Positions 28,035 through 36,027 of a stretch of DNA of 36,027 bases are shown piece after piece. The notes under the pieces are model-generated. The model was not told the DNA's origin. It worked only from the letters and a program-made list of their open reading frames with translations, and did not search any database. Source of the DNA: a virus; IMG/VR virus record IMGVR_UViG_3300025466_000099, positions 1 through 36,027 of that record; one strand, written 5' to 3'. The translations under genes and the position numbers were made by a program. Position 1 is the first letter of the stretch; every line of letters starts with the position of its first letter.

Positions 28035-29834
28035 TCAGGCATAGGGATTTTGAACTTGTCTCAAAAATATTGACGAAAATGCTAAACTATCTGTGCAAGG
28101 CGCACTAGAACTATACACATCCAATCCTAAGATATTTATGTTAAACACTGCGGAAGAAATCACTGTGCCGTAGGGTAAAAAGATTTCATCACTCCATATA
28201 TCAAGAACATCACCTAAATTTAAAATAAATTGATCGCCATTATGTAAGTTAGAGTAATTGGAATAAGGATAAGTGCTATTTCCCCATGAATATGATACAG
28301 TTCCGGCATACGAGCCCGTTATGGTTAAAACTAGTTGACCTGACACACAGAGCGTCCCCGCTAATTGATTTGCTGGATCTGTTGCTCGAACAGTAAATCC
28401 TGCCTTGAGCCAAATTCCAGAATTTGATCCTGCTGCCAAAATATTATTATTAATGGCGGCGACTGCGATATTGGTTGTTGATAATTGTACTGATTGTCCG
28501 TTATAAGCTTCATTGTTTGAGTCTGCTTGCCAACCAATACTGGCCACAAATTCATATCCCCATCCCACAGCATTAGTATTTTGATTATTTCCCACCACTC
28601 TGGTAGAACTACTGGCTGCGGCACATGTGGTAGTTGAGATACAGTTTACTGTCCAGCCAGTAGGGGCAGTACCACTGGCATTGCCAGGAATAGTAAAATT
28701 AAAACCTCCACCTGTGCCCGACATCATGCCGTTGGCCAATAGATTTGGATACAATATTGGACCGTTAGAATAAGAGTATGTTGCCGAATCATCTAAAATC
28801 GAAACCGGAGTAATGCTGGCCAATGGATCAAAAATAGGAGCTAGTCTCGCAGATTCATTGCTAACAGCCGCTATTAGCCCGTAAGCAGTCACAAGTAATC
28901 CCGGAGTAACAGGATCATAAATGTCTGATCGTATATAACCAGTATTATCAGTTGTATTACGATAAAGATCAAATGCTGTAACTCCGGGAGTCCTCATGAC
29001 AAATTGCAGTAACGCCTGTCGCATGTAGGTAAATGCAGTTCTATATGCAAGATTTGAATTAACAGTTTGATTAAAAAGATAACCCACGCTGGGAGGAATA
29101 CCCAATATCACTCTGGCTCCATACGCCAACAGCTGTTGACATATCGTTTGTATATTGACCACTGCTACATTTGTGGAGGTAATAGACGTGGCAGTGGTAT
29201 TAGTGACGATATCAAATGTTCCGCATTGTACAAATGCATAATCAAAAGCAGGACCGGCTAAAATTTTTGGTAACAATGCTACCGAAGCAGCAGAGGTAGT
29301 GCTGTTGACTGCATGGACAGCCACCAATCTAAAAGGATTTCCGTTGTACATCTGCAGCCATTTGAACCAAGATCCGTAGGTGGTGTTCATGAGAGTGTTA
29401 CAGGACCATCCACCGGCTGGACTTCCAATCAAGGTATAGTCACCATCTGCGGTGAGTAGTCCATTATAGGTAGCACTGACTGTGAATGTTGTGGGATTGG
29501 GCACACTTAGTACCTGGACCCAAACACCATTGAGATTGTGACTGAACAACGTATCGTAGGTGTTGAAAAGATGCACATACTGCCCCGGTCCCAACAAATT
29601 GTGGTTAGCCGAACACACTATGGTGGCGGTGCCTTGATACACCACAAAAGATCCAGCAGCAGTAGAAATCGAGGGTTGACTAGGTAAATTTAACACATCG
29701 CCCATGGAGGAATCACCTATTAGCACCGCGCGATTGGCAGGTTGGAATACCGATGCAGTGGCTCCTTGAGATCCAGTATATCCCAGAGTAAAGGTGTTGG
29801 CGAATAACGTTTGTATACTGGCAGTGGTGGTCAT
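28035..29834 (-). CDS. SGNH-like fibre protein, copy 3 (GDS kept, block III altered)
   Basis: 599 residues. N-terminal LGYTGSQGATASVFQPANRA is followed by block I VLIGDSSMGD (Ser42). Block III reads VQCGTFDIV, with Phe in place of the oxyanion-hole Asn. No block V His is apparent near IYDPVTPGLLVTAYGL. The C-terminal half keeps SGIWLKAGFTVRA, LNLGDVLDIWSDEIFLPYG and IFLRQVQNPYA. It is the first of three tandem paralogues in transcription order and ends 23 bases before copy 2. A late promoter lies 36 bases upstream. It is likely a trimeric fibre-tip or side-fibre protein. Confidence 0.88.
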   Translation of the reverse strand: MTTTASIQTLFANTFTLGYTGSQGATASVFQPANRAVLIGDSSMGDVLNLPSQPSISTAAGSFVVYQGTATIVCSANHNLLGPGQYVHLFNTYDTLFSHNLNGVWVQVLSVPNPTTFTVSATYNGLLTADGDYTLIGSPAGGWSCNTLMNTTYGSWFKWLQMYNGNPFRLVAVHAVNSTTSAASVALLPKILAGPAFDYAFVQCGTFDIVTNTTATSITSTNVAVVNIQTICQQLLAYGARVILGIPPSVGYLFNQTVNSNLAYRTAFTYMRQALLQFVMRTPGVTAFDLYRNTTDNTGYIRSDIYDPVTPGLLVTAYGLIAAVSNESARLAPIFDPLASITPVSILDDSATYSYSNGPILYPNLLANGMMSGTGGGFNFTIPGNASGTAPTGWTVNCISTTTCAAASSSTRVVGNNQNTNAVGWGYEFVASIGWQADSNNEAYNGQSVQLSTTNIAVAAINNNILAAGSNSGIWLKAGFTVRATDPANQLAGTLCVSGQLVLTITGSYAGTVSYSWGNSTYPYSNYSNLHNGDQFILNLGDVLDIWSDEIFLPYGTVISSAVFNINILGLDVYSSSAPCTDSLAFSSIFLRQVQNPYA

Positions 29835-29869
29835 ATTTTTCTCAAATAATCTAGTCTATAGCTATAAGG

Positions 29870-29877
29870 TATTTATT
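29870..29877 (-). promoter_or_regulatory. T4-type late promoter for the SGNH cluster
   Basis: AATAAATA on the minus strand, 36 bases before the ATG at 29834. Confidence 0.5.
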
Positions 29878-29884
29878 AGATTTT

Positions 29885-29907
29885 TGCGCTGTGCAAAATA
29901 CAGCGCA
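29885..29907. repeat. perfect 8-bp hairpin between fibre genes
   Basis: TGCGCTGT and ACAGCGCA around a 7-base loop, just after the stop at 29918 (minus-strand sense). It is not followed by a T-run on either strand, so it may mark an RNA-processing or stability boundary and not a terminator. Confidence 0.6.
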
Positions 29908-29917
29908 TTGTGGGATA

Positions 29918-31414
29918 TCAGCTGATACCGATAGCTAGCCCTGCTATCAATCCTTTAGAACCAGCTCCATTGGGTCCATAAATTTTAGTGCTTTTAAATG
30001 GCTGGTAGAGAGGATCCCCGCAAGCAGTGGCACAAATATTGAAATTGTTAGAAAGGGTCGAGTTGTAAAAATTTGGAGAGTAGTAGGCAGCTAGACACAT
30101 GGGTAATTTTTGATTGGCCAACAAATGAAACTCTTCAGGAGGACTAGGTATGTTGGTGGCATATGGTTCACCTGCAGTCATGACAAATGCCGACGCTCCA
30201 TTGTACAAAAAACTCACTCCCAAGCTCAGGGGATAACTGAATCCGGCTGTTCCAAAAGCTCCGGGCAGCAACTGGAAATTACTTTTCCAAGGTGAAGTAG
30301 AAACTGGCAAATAATTATAATCTGCTTGATCTGCAGGTATAGAAGGTCCATTGTATTGATAACTGGAGTTGGACATATAGGCCCACATGGTGGGTAAAGG
30401 ACTGGTGCATGGATTGGTTGTGGCAAAAAGGTATCCCAAAGAAGGGGGCGATGATTGTGAACTGTCTCCAACATCCACCACATTTGTAAATGCCTGTTGT
30501 TGTAAATAGGCTTGATAAGTAGCTCCGCAATTGGCAACTTGTCTGCTGTATTGATCAACACTGGAATAATGAATGGGCATATTGAAATTGTTTGCCTGTT
30601 CGCTAATTAAAGCATTTGTGTAGGCATTGGTAAAAACGCTGGTGGCTGAATTGATTAGAGGAACTTCTGCTATACTGTAGCCCAAAAGAGCATTGTAGGT
30701 GTTTGGACAGCCCAATCTTCCATGTGCTACCACAGGAACTCCTGCGGGATTGGTTAAATTACCGGTCACGCTTATTGAAGCCCAATTTGCGGGCATGATA
30801 TTACCGCTCAATAAGGGCAAAGATGCTGCCTGACTTAAAAAGGCATTGCTGGCCCTCGCCACAGAATAAGGAGTATAAGATCCGCTGATGGTACTGATCA
30901 TGGGATTGTTGTAAAAAAAAGCGGCTGCAGACAAAAATCCAGGCAATGTGTATCCTGTGTTGGGAGATCCGGCACAACTGACAAAAAAAGGTGTGTAGGT
31001 GCTGCATATCACACACAAACAACCAAAATTTTTGATCTCGTTGGCCAAAACTTGTAGGATAGAAGATCCTGCAGCTACCCCATTATAGGCTGCCTGTGAC
31101 TGTATGGAAACTGTGGAACCTAGATAACTGTATCCATTGTTGGCTGTGCTATTTAGACCCAGTATGCTGAGACCTCCATCTGTAGATCCAAAATTAAATT
31201 GTCTTATGTTAGATGTGGGTATGTTGCGCACACTACAGTAGGCCAGTGCATCCAGATAAGATTGATTGCTAGCGCCCACTCCGCTGTTATTGGGACTGGA
31301 GTTAACCACGATAATACAGTTGTTGTTGATTGTGGGAATGTATGGGGAGTAAGGGCCTGATACAGAGCCATATTGAGGAGGATAACTGCTGGGCATTAGT
31401 AGCGTCTCACCCAT
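29918..31414 (-). CDS. TIGR03790-like protein (gingipain/caspase-like fold), fibre-associated
   Basis: 498 residues. Residues 33-75 (CIIVVNSSPNNSG, then SYLDALAYCSVRNIPTSNI) match the opening of the TIGR03790 family, where a Rossmann-like strand is followed by an RxIP segment. The middle has VVAHGRLGCPNTYNALLGYS, and the C-terminal part has FLYNGASAFVMTAGEPYATN, then CLAAYYSPNF and ATACGDPLYQPF, again in family order. TIGR03790 proteins resemble C25 (gingipain-type) folds, but the His-Cys dyad cannot be confirmed here. There is no signal peptide. It overlaps the tail-fibre gene by 19 bases, so it is co-translated with fibres and is probably a virion component. Confidence 0.6.
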   Translation of the reverse strand: MGETLLMPSSYPPQYGSVSGPYSPYIPTINNNCIIVVNSSPNNSGVGASNQSYLDALAYCSVRNIPTSNIRQFNFGSTDGGLSILGLNSTANNGYSYLGSTVSIQSQAAYNGVAAGSSILQVLANEIKNFGCLCVICSTYTPFFVSCAGSPNTGYTLPGFLSAAAFFYNNPMISTISGSYTPYSVARASNAFLSQAASLPLLSGNIMPANWASISVTGNLTNPAGVPVVAHGRLGCPNTYNALLGYSIAEVPLINSATSVFTNAYTNALISEQANNFNMPIHYSSVDQYSRQVANCGATYQAYLQQQAFTNVVDVGDSSQSSPPSLGYLFATTNPCTSPLPTMWAYMSNSSYQYNGPSIPADQADYNYLPVSTSPWKSNFQLLPGAFGTAGFSYPLSLGVSFLYNGASAFVMTAGEPYATNIPSPPEEFHLLANQKLPMCLAAYYSPNFYNSTLSNNFNICATACGDPLYQPFKSTKIYGPNGAGSKGLIAGLAIGIS

Positions 31415-33072
31415 TTGTTGATACCATTGGCCAGATATCTAAAACTGTAACCAGCGTACTGTGTTGAAGTTGTTGGTCCGCCTAGCACATTGGCAGTTAC
31501 AGCATTGCTGTCTTGCCAAGTGATAGCTCCTGTAACTGTGCTTAGGAACACCACTTCAAAATGTTGTCCATCCGCTGGATTGCCAGGCAATTTGATAGTT
31601 TGCGGAGCTGTCACAGTGGCCGTGGACGTGAAATACAATGAGCTGGTGTACTTGGGAACCTGGGTTGGTGTGGCATTGGTTGGTGTCACAGAACGATAAT
31701 AATAGCCCTGATCTACAAAAGCACCCAATCCTCCTGTGCCGGCAGCAGCACTAGGCAGTGTGTAATTGCCGATTATGAGATTGCAATTTTGATCAAGCAC
31801 TAATGAATAAAAGCCATTTCCCGCTTGAACTTGAAAAGTGCCGTCGTAGCTGTTGGTAGAACTAGAAGCACCATATCCCAATTGAACACTGAAACTGGAT
31901 CCATATCCATTAGAATATCCTGGAAGAAACTGAAAACTTCCCGCATAGCTGTTTGCACCGTATGCATTGCCGGCGCGAAGATTTATATTGCCGCCACTGC
32001 CCGACACATTAGCGGATCCTGATGTAAGGTTTAAGTCGCCGCCATTGCCCAAATTGCCAACGTTGTTGCCTGCATTGATATTTACTGCTCCGCTGGCTCC
32101 AGTGCCGATATGCGAACCCGCATTGATAACCACATTTCCTGCAGATCCTACATTATTTGTGGCCGTAACAGAACCTGCAGTGATGTATACTCCTCCGGCA
32201 CCCACGAGAGTATTGGTACCTGCAGCATTTGTGGCCACTAGATTTAAGTTGCCACCATATCCCGAAGTGGCATCTCCACTACTGACTGTCATGTTGTAGC
32301 CGTTGGTGGCTCCCACAGACGGTTTTAGGATTCCCTGTCCATTTGAATCTCCGAGATACAAAGTTCTCGCAGCGTTTGATCCTGTGGTAGAAACATAAAT
32401 CAACCCGCTGTCGCCTGCTGTTGCATAATTGTTATTATTATATTGAACAGACCCGGAAGGTCCAGCAGGAGCTGCCGCTCCTGTAGTTACAGCCAATTTT
32501 GACCAAGAAGTAGGAGTGGTATCAATGGTTACCGGGGAAGTAGGCGAGGAAAGATACCAAGTGGATCCTGCATTTGCCTGTCCGGCCAAGACTTGCACCG
32601 TGGTTCCAAAAAATGCCTGTGAACTGTTACCGGTAGCATACCAAGAGGGTCTAGTCCATGTACTGGTTGATACTATCCAAAGGCCATTTTGTGCATTGTT
32701 GACCTGATACAGCAATAACACTGTCTGCCCAACAGCGGTAACAGATCCGTCTATGGACAGTAGTCCACTAAGGGTAGCAACACTGGCTGTTGATGCATAA
32801 TTTGCCACAGGTTTGGCATTGGCCAATCCCAGCAATGCTTGAGCAGTGATTTTATAGGTTGATAGACTACCGGTATTTTCAAAAGGAAAAACATCATTTT
32901 TTTGTATAGTTGTGGCTCCATCCGGCAAATTATGAATTGGATTGCCATAGGTTTCTATATTTACGATACCGGTTGTGTTGGTACTGACCGCGATCGTGCC
33001 CTGCTGACTGGTGATTTGGAAGGGTGTTAGTCCCGATTGGATTAGATTTTGAATATTGATAATGCTTGACAT
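31396..33072 (-). CDS. tail fibre protein
   Basis: 558 residues. An N-terminal domain (NLIQSGLTPFQITSQQGTIA) is followed by a fibre-type segment containing NNAQNGLWIVSTSTWTRPSW and GSTWYLSSP, common in phage fibres. Residues 255-400 form a Gly/Asn-rich repeat (GGNLNLVATNAAG, GNVVINAG, GGDLNLTSGSA, GGNINLRAGNA), a ladder typical of a triple-stranded or solenoid beta-structure. The C-terminal domain ends ITWQDSNAVTANVLGG and WVRRY, resembling a receptor-binding tip. A late promoter lies 35 bases upstream. It lies directly after the collagen-like fibre in transcription order. Confidence 0.85.
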   Translation of the reverse strand: MSSIINIQNLIQSGLTPFQITSQQGTIAVSTNTTGIVNIETYGNPIHNLPDGATTIQKNDVFPFENTGSLSTYKITAQALLGLANAKPVANYASTASVATLSGLLSIDGSVTAVGQTVLLLYQVNNAQNGLWIVSTSTWTRPSWYATGNSSQAFFGTTVQVLAGQANAGSTWYLSSPTSPVTIDTTPTSWSKLAVTTGAAAPAGPSGSVQYNNNNYATAGDSGLIYVSTTGSNAARTLYLGDSNGQGILKPSVGATNGYNMTVSSGDATSGYGGNLNLVATNAAGTNTLVGAGGVYITAGSVTATNNVGSAGNVVINAGSHIGTGASGAVNINAGNNVGNLGNGGDLNLTSGSANVSGSGGNINLRAGNAYGANSYAGSFQFLPGYSNGYGSSFSVQLGYGASSSTNSYDGTFQVQAGNGFYSLVLDQNCNLIIGNYTLPSAAAGTGGLGAFVDQGYYYRSVTPTNATPTQVPKYTSSLYFTSTATVTAPQTIKLPGNPADGQHFEVVFLSTVTGAITWQDSNAVTANVLGGPTTSTQYAGYSFRYLANGINKWVRRY

Positions 33073-33106
33073 GTGATTCCTATATAAAAAATGTGCTACT
33101 GGCTAG

Positions 33107-33114
33107 TATTTATC
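33107..33114 (-). promoter_or_regulatory. T4-type late promoter for the tail fibre
   Basis: GATAAATA on the minus strand, 35 bases before the ATG at 33072. Confidence 0.58.
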
Positions 33115-33127
33115 AACAACTGCTGTG

Positions 33128-36027
33128 TCATGTTACTCCAGAACCCCACAATGTATAGGTATTTGTGGTAATGCAAAGCAAATTGCCAACGCCGCCTGCT
33201 GCCAGTGTGCGGTTTCCCTGTGTTCTTGATCCTCCTAGATATATAGTCAATCCAGTGGATGATGTCACAGTCACTGATGCGGCGCTGTTGTTATAGATTA
33301 TGAGGTTATTGCCTGCCACAAAAACGTTGGCCGGCACTGTTACACCGCCAGTGACCACCACCAATTTGCCGTTATCTGCAGCAACCAATGTGTATCCAGT
33401 GCCTTGGCTATTTACTGGATAATTTCTCACGTTGCCAATGCTGTCATTGATCACGTTGGTGCTAGTGATCAAACCTCCCACATACAATGCACCGCTTACA
33501 GCTGCACCGCCGGCCACAGTCAATGCACCTGTGGTAGTTGAAGTACTGGTTAGGGTGCTCAATACTTGCACAGCGGCTGTGGTGCTGGTTGATAGCAATA
33601 GTATATCTGAAGTACTGCTGGTTCCATTGAGCACAAAGTGCACGTTGTTGTTATTGTAGGTACCAATGGTTAGGTCAGAACCCACTGACTCCAAGAAGCT
33701 GGCACCTGGCAAGCTGAAGCTGTTGTTGGGGTATCCAGCAGCTGAATAACTGTAGTTGGTGCTGTTAACACCCATTTCCATGTAGTAGGTATAGCCATTG
33801 TTGGCCACTTCATAGCTGGCATAGGCCGTGTTGGTGCTGTTGTTGTTGATAAGGGTTATATTGCTGTAAGTGGTGTCGCTGCCAGCAAATGTGGCAATCT
33901 GTCCGGTAAAGTTATTAGCATATGACCCAACATTCAATGCGCCTGTTGTGCTGGTGGTATTGGATTGATAAGCTAGATTGACAGTACCTCCGATGCCCAC
34001 TCCGCCTGCCACAGTCAATGCACCAGTTGATGTAGTAGTTGAGCTGGTGGCATTTGAAATAGCAATGACGTTGGTGGTTGAGTTTCCTCTATTAGTGACA
34101 GACTGTAATGTGCTGATATCCCAAATGGTCACAGCACCTGTGGCAGTGGACACAACGGTGTCAGTGCCAGCAGTGATAGCAGTTACACCAGATCCGCTGC
34201 CTGTATATCCAATAGTACCAGTAGAACCCACTGAACCAACAAAGCCAGTAGTACCAGTAGAACCCACTGAGCCGGTATATCCAATACTACCCGTATATCC
34301 AATACTGCCAACAAATCCAGTAGTACCAGTAGAACCCACTGAGCCGGTATATCCAATACTACCCGTATATCCAATACTGCCTGTGTATCCAATACTACCA
34401 ACAAAGCCAGTAGTACCTGTAGAACCCACTGAGCCGGTATATCCAATACTACCTGTGTAGCCAATACTACCTGTATATCCAGTTGAACCGGCATAACCAA
34501 TACTGCCAACAAAGCCAGTAGTACCTGTAGAACCCACTGAGCCGGTATATCCAATACTACCTGTATATCCAGTTGAACCGGCATAACCAATACTGCCAAC
34601 AAAGCCAGTAGTACCTGTAGAACCCACTGAGCCGGTATATCCAATACTACCTGTGTAGCCAATACTACCTGTATATCCAGTTGAACCGGCATAACCAATA
34701 CTGCCAACAAAGCCAGTAGTACCAGTAGAACCCACTGAGCCGGTATATCCAATACTACCCGTATATCCAATACTACCAGTATATCCAGTTGAACCGGCAT
34801 AACCAGTACTACCAACAAAACCAGTGGTACCAGTAGAACCCACTGATCCTGTGTAGCCAATGCTACCTGTGTATCCCGTTGATCCAACAAAGCCAATACT
34901 ACCAACAAAACCAGTGGTACCTGTAGAACCCACTGAGCCGATATATCCAATACTACCTGTGTAGCCGATGCTACCGCTATATCCAATTGATCCCACAAAG
35001 CCAGTAGTACCAGTAGAGCCCACTGATCCTGTGTAGCCAATACTACCTGTGTAGCCGATGCTACCGCTATATCCAATACTGCCAACAAAGCCAGTAGTAC
35101 CTGTAGAACCCACTGATCCAGTATATCCAATTGAGCCTGTATATCCAATACTACCACTATATCCAATACTGCCAACAAAGCCAGTAGTACCTGTAGAACC
35201 CACTGAGCCGGTATATCCAATACTACCTGTGTAGCCAATACTACCACTATATCCAATACTGCCAACAAAGCCAGTAGTACCTGTAGAACCCACTGAGCCG
35301 GTATATCCAATACTACCTGTGTAGCCAATACTACCTGTGTATCCCGTTGATCCAACAAATCCAATTGATCCCACAAATCCAATTGATCCCACAAATCCAG
35401 TAGTACCTGTAGAACCCACTGATCCTGTGTAGCCAACGGATCCGGTGTAGCCAATACTACCTGTGTATCCCGTTGATCCAACAAAGCCAATACTACCAAC
35501 AAAGCCAGTAGTACCAGTAGAGCCCACTGAGCCGATATATCCAATACTACCTGTGTAGCCGATGCTACCGCTATATCCAATTGATCCCACAAAGCCAGTA
35601 GTACCAGTAGAGCCCACTGATCCTGTGTAGCCAATACTACCTGTGTAGCCGATGCTACCGCTATATCCAATACTGCCAACAAAGCCAGTAGTACCTGTAG
35701 AACCCACTGAGCCGGTATATCCAATACTACCTGTGTAGCCGATACTACCTGTGTAGCCAATACTGCCTGTGTATCCAATACTACCAACAAAGCCAGTAGT
35801 ACCAGTAGAGCCCACTGATCCTGTGTAGCCAATACTACCTGTGTAGCCGATGCTGCCGGTATATCCCGTTGATCCAACAAATCCAATTGATCCCACAAAT
35901 CCAGTAGTACCAGTAGAGCCCACTGATCCTGTGTAGCCAATACTACCTGTGTAGCCGATGCTGCCGGTATATCCCGTTGATCCAACAAATCCAATTGATC
36001 CCACAAATCCAGTAGTACCAGTAGAGC
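33128..36027 (-). CDS. collagen-like tail fibre protein (N-terminus beyond the window)
   Basis: At least 966 residues; the reading frame stays open through the right edge, so the start is not seen. Roughly the first 610 visible residues are uninterrupted Gly-x-x triplets with no proline, mostly GYT, GSI, GSV, GST, GTT and GFV. Chains without proline may form a collagen-like triple helix stabilised by Thr, or a polyglycine-II bundle as in some phage adhesins. The last 350 residues are a fibre tip: ITAGTDTVVSTATGAVTIWD, two TTGALTVAGG modules and a beta-rich end (TSSTGLTIYLGGSRTQGNRT). The gene is upstream of the other fibre genes. It is partial at its 5' end. Confidence 0.92.
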   Translation of the reverse strand, partial: STGTTGFVGSIGFVGSTGYTGSIGYTGSIGYTGSVGSTGTTGFVGSIGFVGSTGYTGSIGYTGSIGYTGSVGSTGTTGFVGSIGYTGSIGYTGSIGYTGSIGYTGSVGSTGTTGFVGSIGYSGSIGYTGSIGYTGSVGSTGTTGFVGSIGYSGSIGYTGSIGYIGSVGSTGTTGFVGSIGFVGSTGYTGSIGYTGSVGYTGSVGSTGTTGFVGSIGFVGSIGFVGSTGYTGSIGYTGSIGYTGSVGSTGTTGFVGSIGYSGSIGYTGSIGYTGSVGSTGTTGFVGSIGYSGSIGYTGSIGYTGSVGSTGTTGFVGSIGYSGSIGYTGSIGYTGSVGSTGTTGFVGSIGYSGSIGYTGSIGYIGSVGSTGTTGFVGSIGFVGSTGYTGSIGYTGSVGSTGTTGFVGSTGYAGSTGYTGSIGYTGSIGYTGSVGSTGTTGFVGSIGYAGSTGYTGSIGYTGSIGYTGSVGSTGTTGFVGSIGYAGSTGYTGSIGYTGSVGSTGTTGFVGSIGYAGSTGYTGSIGYTGSIGYTGSVGSTGTTGFVGSIGYTGSIGYTGSIGYTGSVGSTGTTGFVGSIGYTGSIGYTGSVGSTGTTGFVGSVGSTGTIGYTGSGSGVTAITAGTDTVVSTATGAVTIWDISTLQSVTNRGNSTTNVIAISNATSSTTTSTGALTVAGGVGIGGTVNLAYQSNTTSTTGALNVGSYANNFTGQIATFAGSDTTYSNITLINNNSTNTAYASYEVANNGYTYYMEMGVNSTNYSYSAAGYPNNSFSLPGASFLESVGSDLTIGTYNNNNVHFVLNGTSSTSDILLLSTSTTAAVQVLSTLTSTSTTTGALTVAGGAAVSGALYVGGLITSTNVINDSIGNVRNYPVNSQGTGYTLVAADNGKLVVVTGGVTVPANVFVAGNNLIIYNNSAASVTVTSSTGLTIYLGGSRTQGNRTLAAGGVGNLLCITTNTYTLWGSGVT
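34190..36027 (-). repeat. collagen-like coding repeat, 18-base unit in nested blocks
   Basis: An 18-base unit encoding six residues (such as IGYTGS) is repeated throughout. Blocks ending in VGSTGTTGFVGS recur 18 times in the visible part, with lengths of 24, 30, 36 or 42 residues, always multiples of six. All changes keep the frame. The array is cut by the window edge. Confidence 0.93.

Noticed and set aside
29885-29907. Hairpin as a rho-independent terminator
   Set aside because: The stem is perfect, but neither strand has a T-run after it; on the minus strand it is followed by A.
33978-34460. Plus-strand open frame rich in Pro/Val/Thr antisense to the fibre
   Set aside because: It is the reverse complement of the Gly/Thr-rich repeat and has no start signals.
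34183-36006. A second long minus-strand open frame (about 600 codons, Leu/Gln/Asp-rich) overlapping the collagen-like gene
   Set aside because: It is the shifted reading of the same 18-base repeat; absence of stops follows from the repeat. It has no ribosome-binding site and the Gly-triplet frame is plainly the coding one.
34190-36027. Possible CRISPR array
   Set aside because: Repeats are contiguous 18-base coding units without unique spacers and keep a reading frame.

Overview
The window looks like part of a T4-type myovirus genome (Caudoviricetes). The evidence is a T4-style late-promoter octamer (NATAAATA) in front of most virion-type genes, a class I ribonucleotide reductase operon, several small conserved proteins I associate with T4-like cyanophages and pelagiphages, and a long tail-fibre and adhesin block. 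The host is probably a proteobacterium rather than a cyanobacterium. The left end carries an AhpC/AhpD pair behind a near-perfect OxyR-type operator, and the tmRNA has the circularly permuted layout found in Alphaproteobacteria, some Betaproteobacteria and some cyanobacteria. A betaproteobacterium would fit both, but that is inference.

Layout. 1-1460: ahpD (cut by the edge) and ahpC with an OxyR-type operator; a permuted tmRNA gene with tag ANDSNYHMALAA, its own late promoter and a UUCG-capped terminator; a 33-residue membrane peptide; and an unassigned structured RNA candidate. 1460-8650, read right to left: nrdA, nrdB, a glutaredoxin and four unknown proteins. nrdA is fractured. Its N-terminal fragment ends in a 19-residue intein start, its C-terminal fragment begins with a 137-residue intein remainder, and a GIY-YIG homing endonuclease lies between them with its ribosome-binding site inside a hairpin whose loop holds a late promoter. 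8698-16022: virion or accessory genes, including a beta-helix tail spike, a RecB-like nuclease, a DUF3008-containing protein, an XhlA-like membrane protein and conserved unknowns. 16069-17010: a plus-strand island of five coupled micro-ORFs and one conserved 96-residue protein with its own sigma70-like promoter and terminator. 17008-23809: a HAD nucleotidase, a metalloprotease/GH19 lysozyme fusion, a small putative glycosyltransferase and a 1358-residue protein with four glycosyltransferase domains. 23877-36027: a secreted HNH nuclease on the plus strand, three tandem SGNH-like paralogues with eroded catalytic residues, a TIGR03790/gingipain-like protein, a tail fibre, and a proline-free collagen-like fibre that runs off the right edge.

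How the parts may work together. The reductase operon lacks late promoters, as expected for early nucleotide-supply genes. The virion genes, the tmRNA and the homing endonuclease carry them. AhpC/AhpD would remove peroxide under control of the host OxyR. The tmRNA would sustain ribosome rescue late in infection. The glycosyltransferases sit beside a Thr/Ser/Tyr-rich collagen-like fibre and may decorate it, or may alter host surface glycans. All function calls come from reading the sequence; no database search was run.
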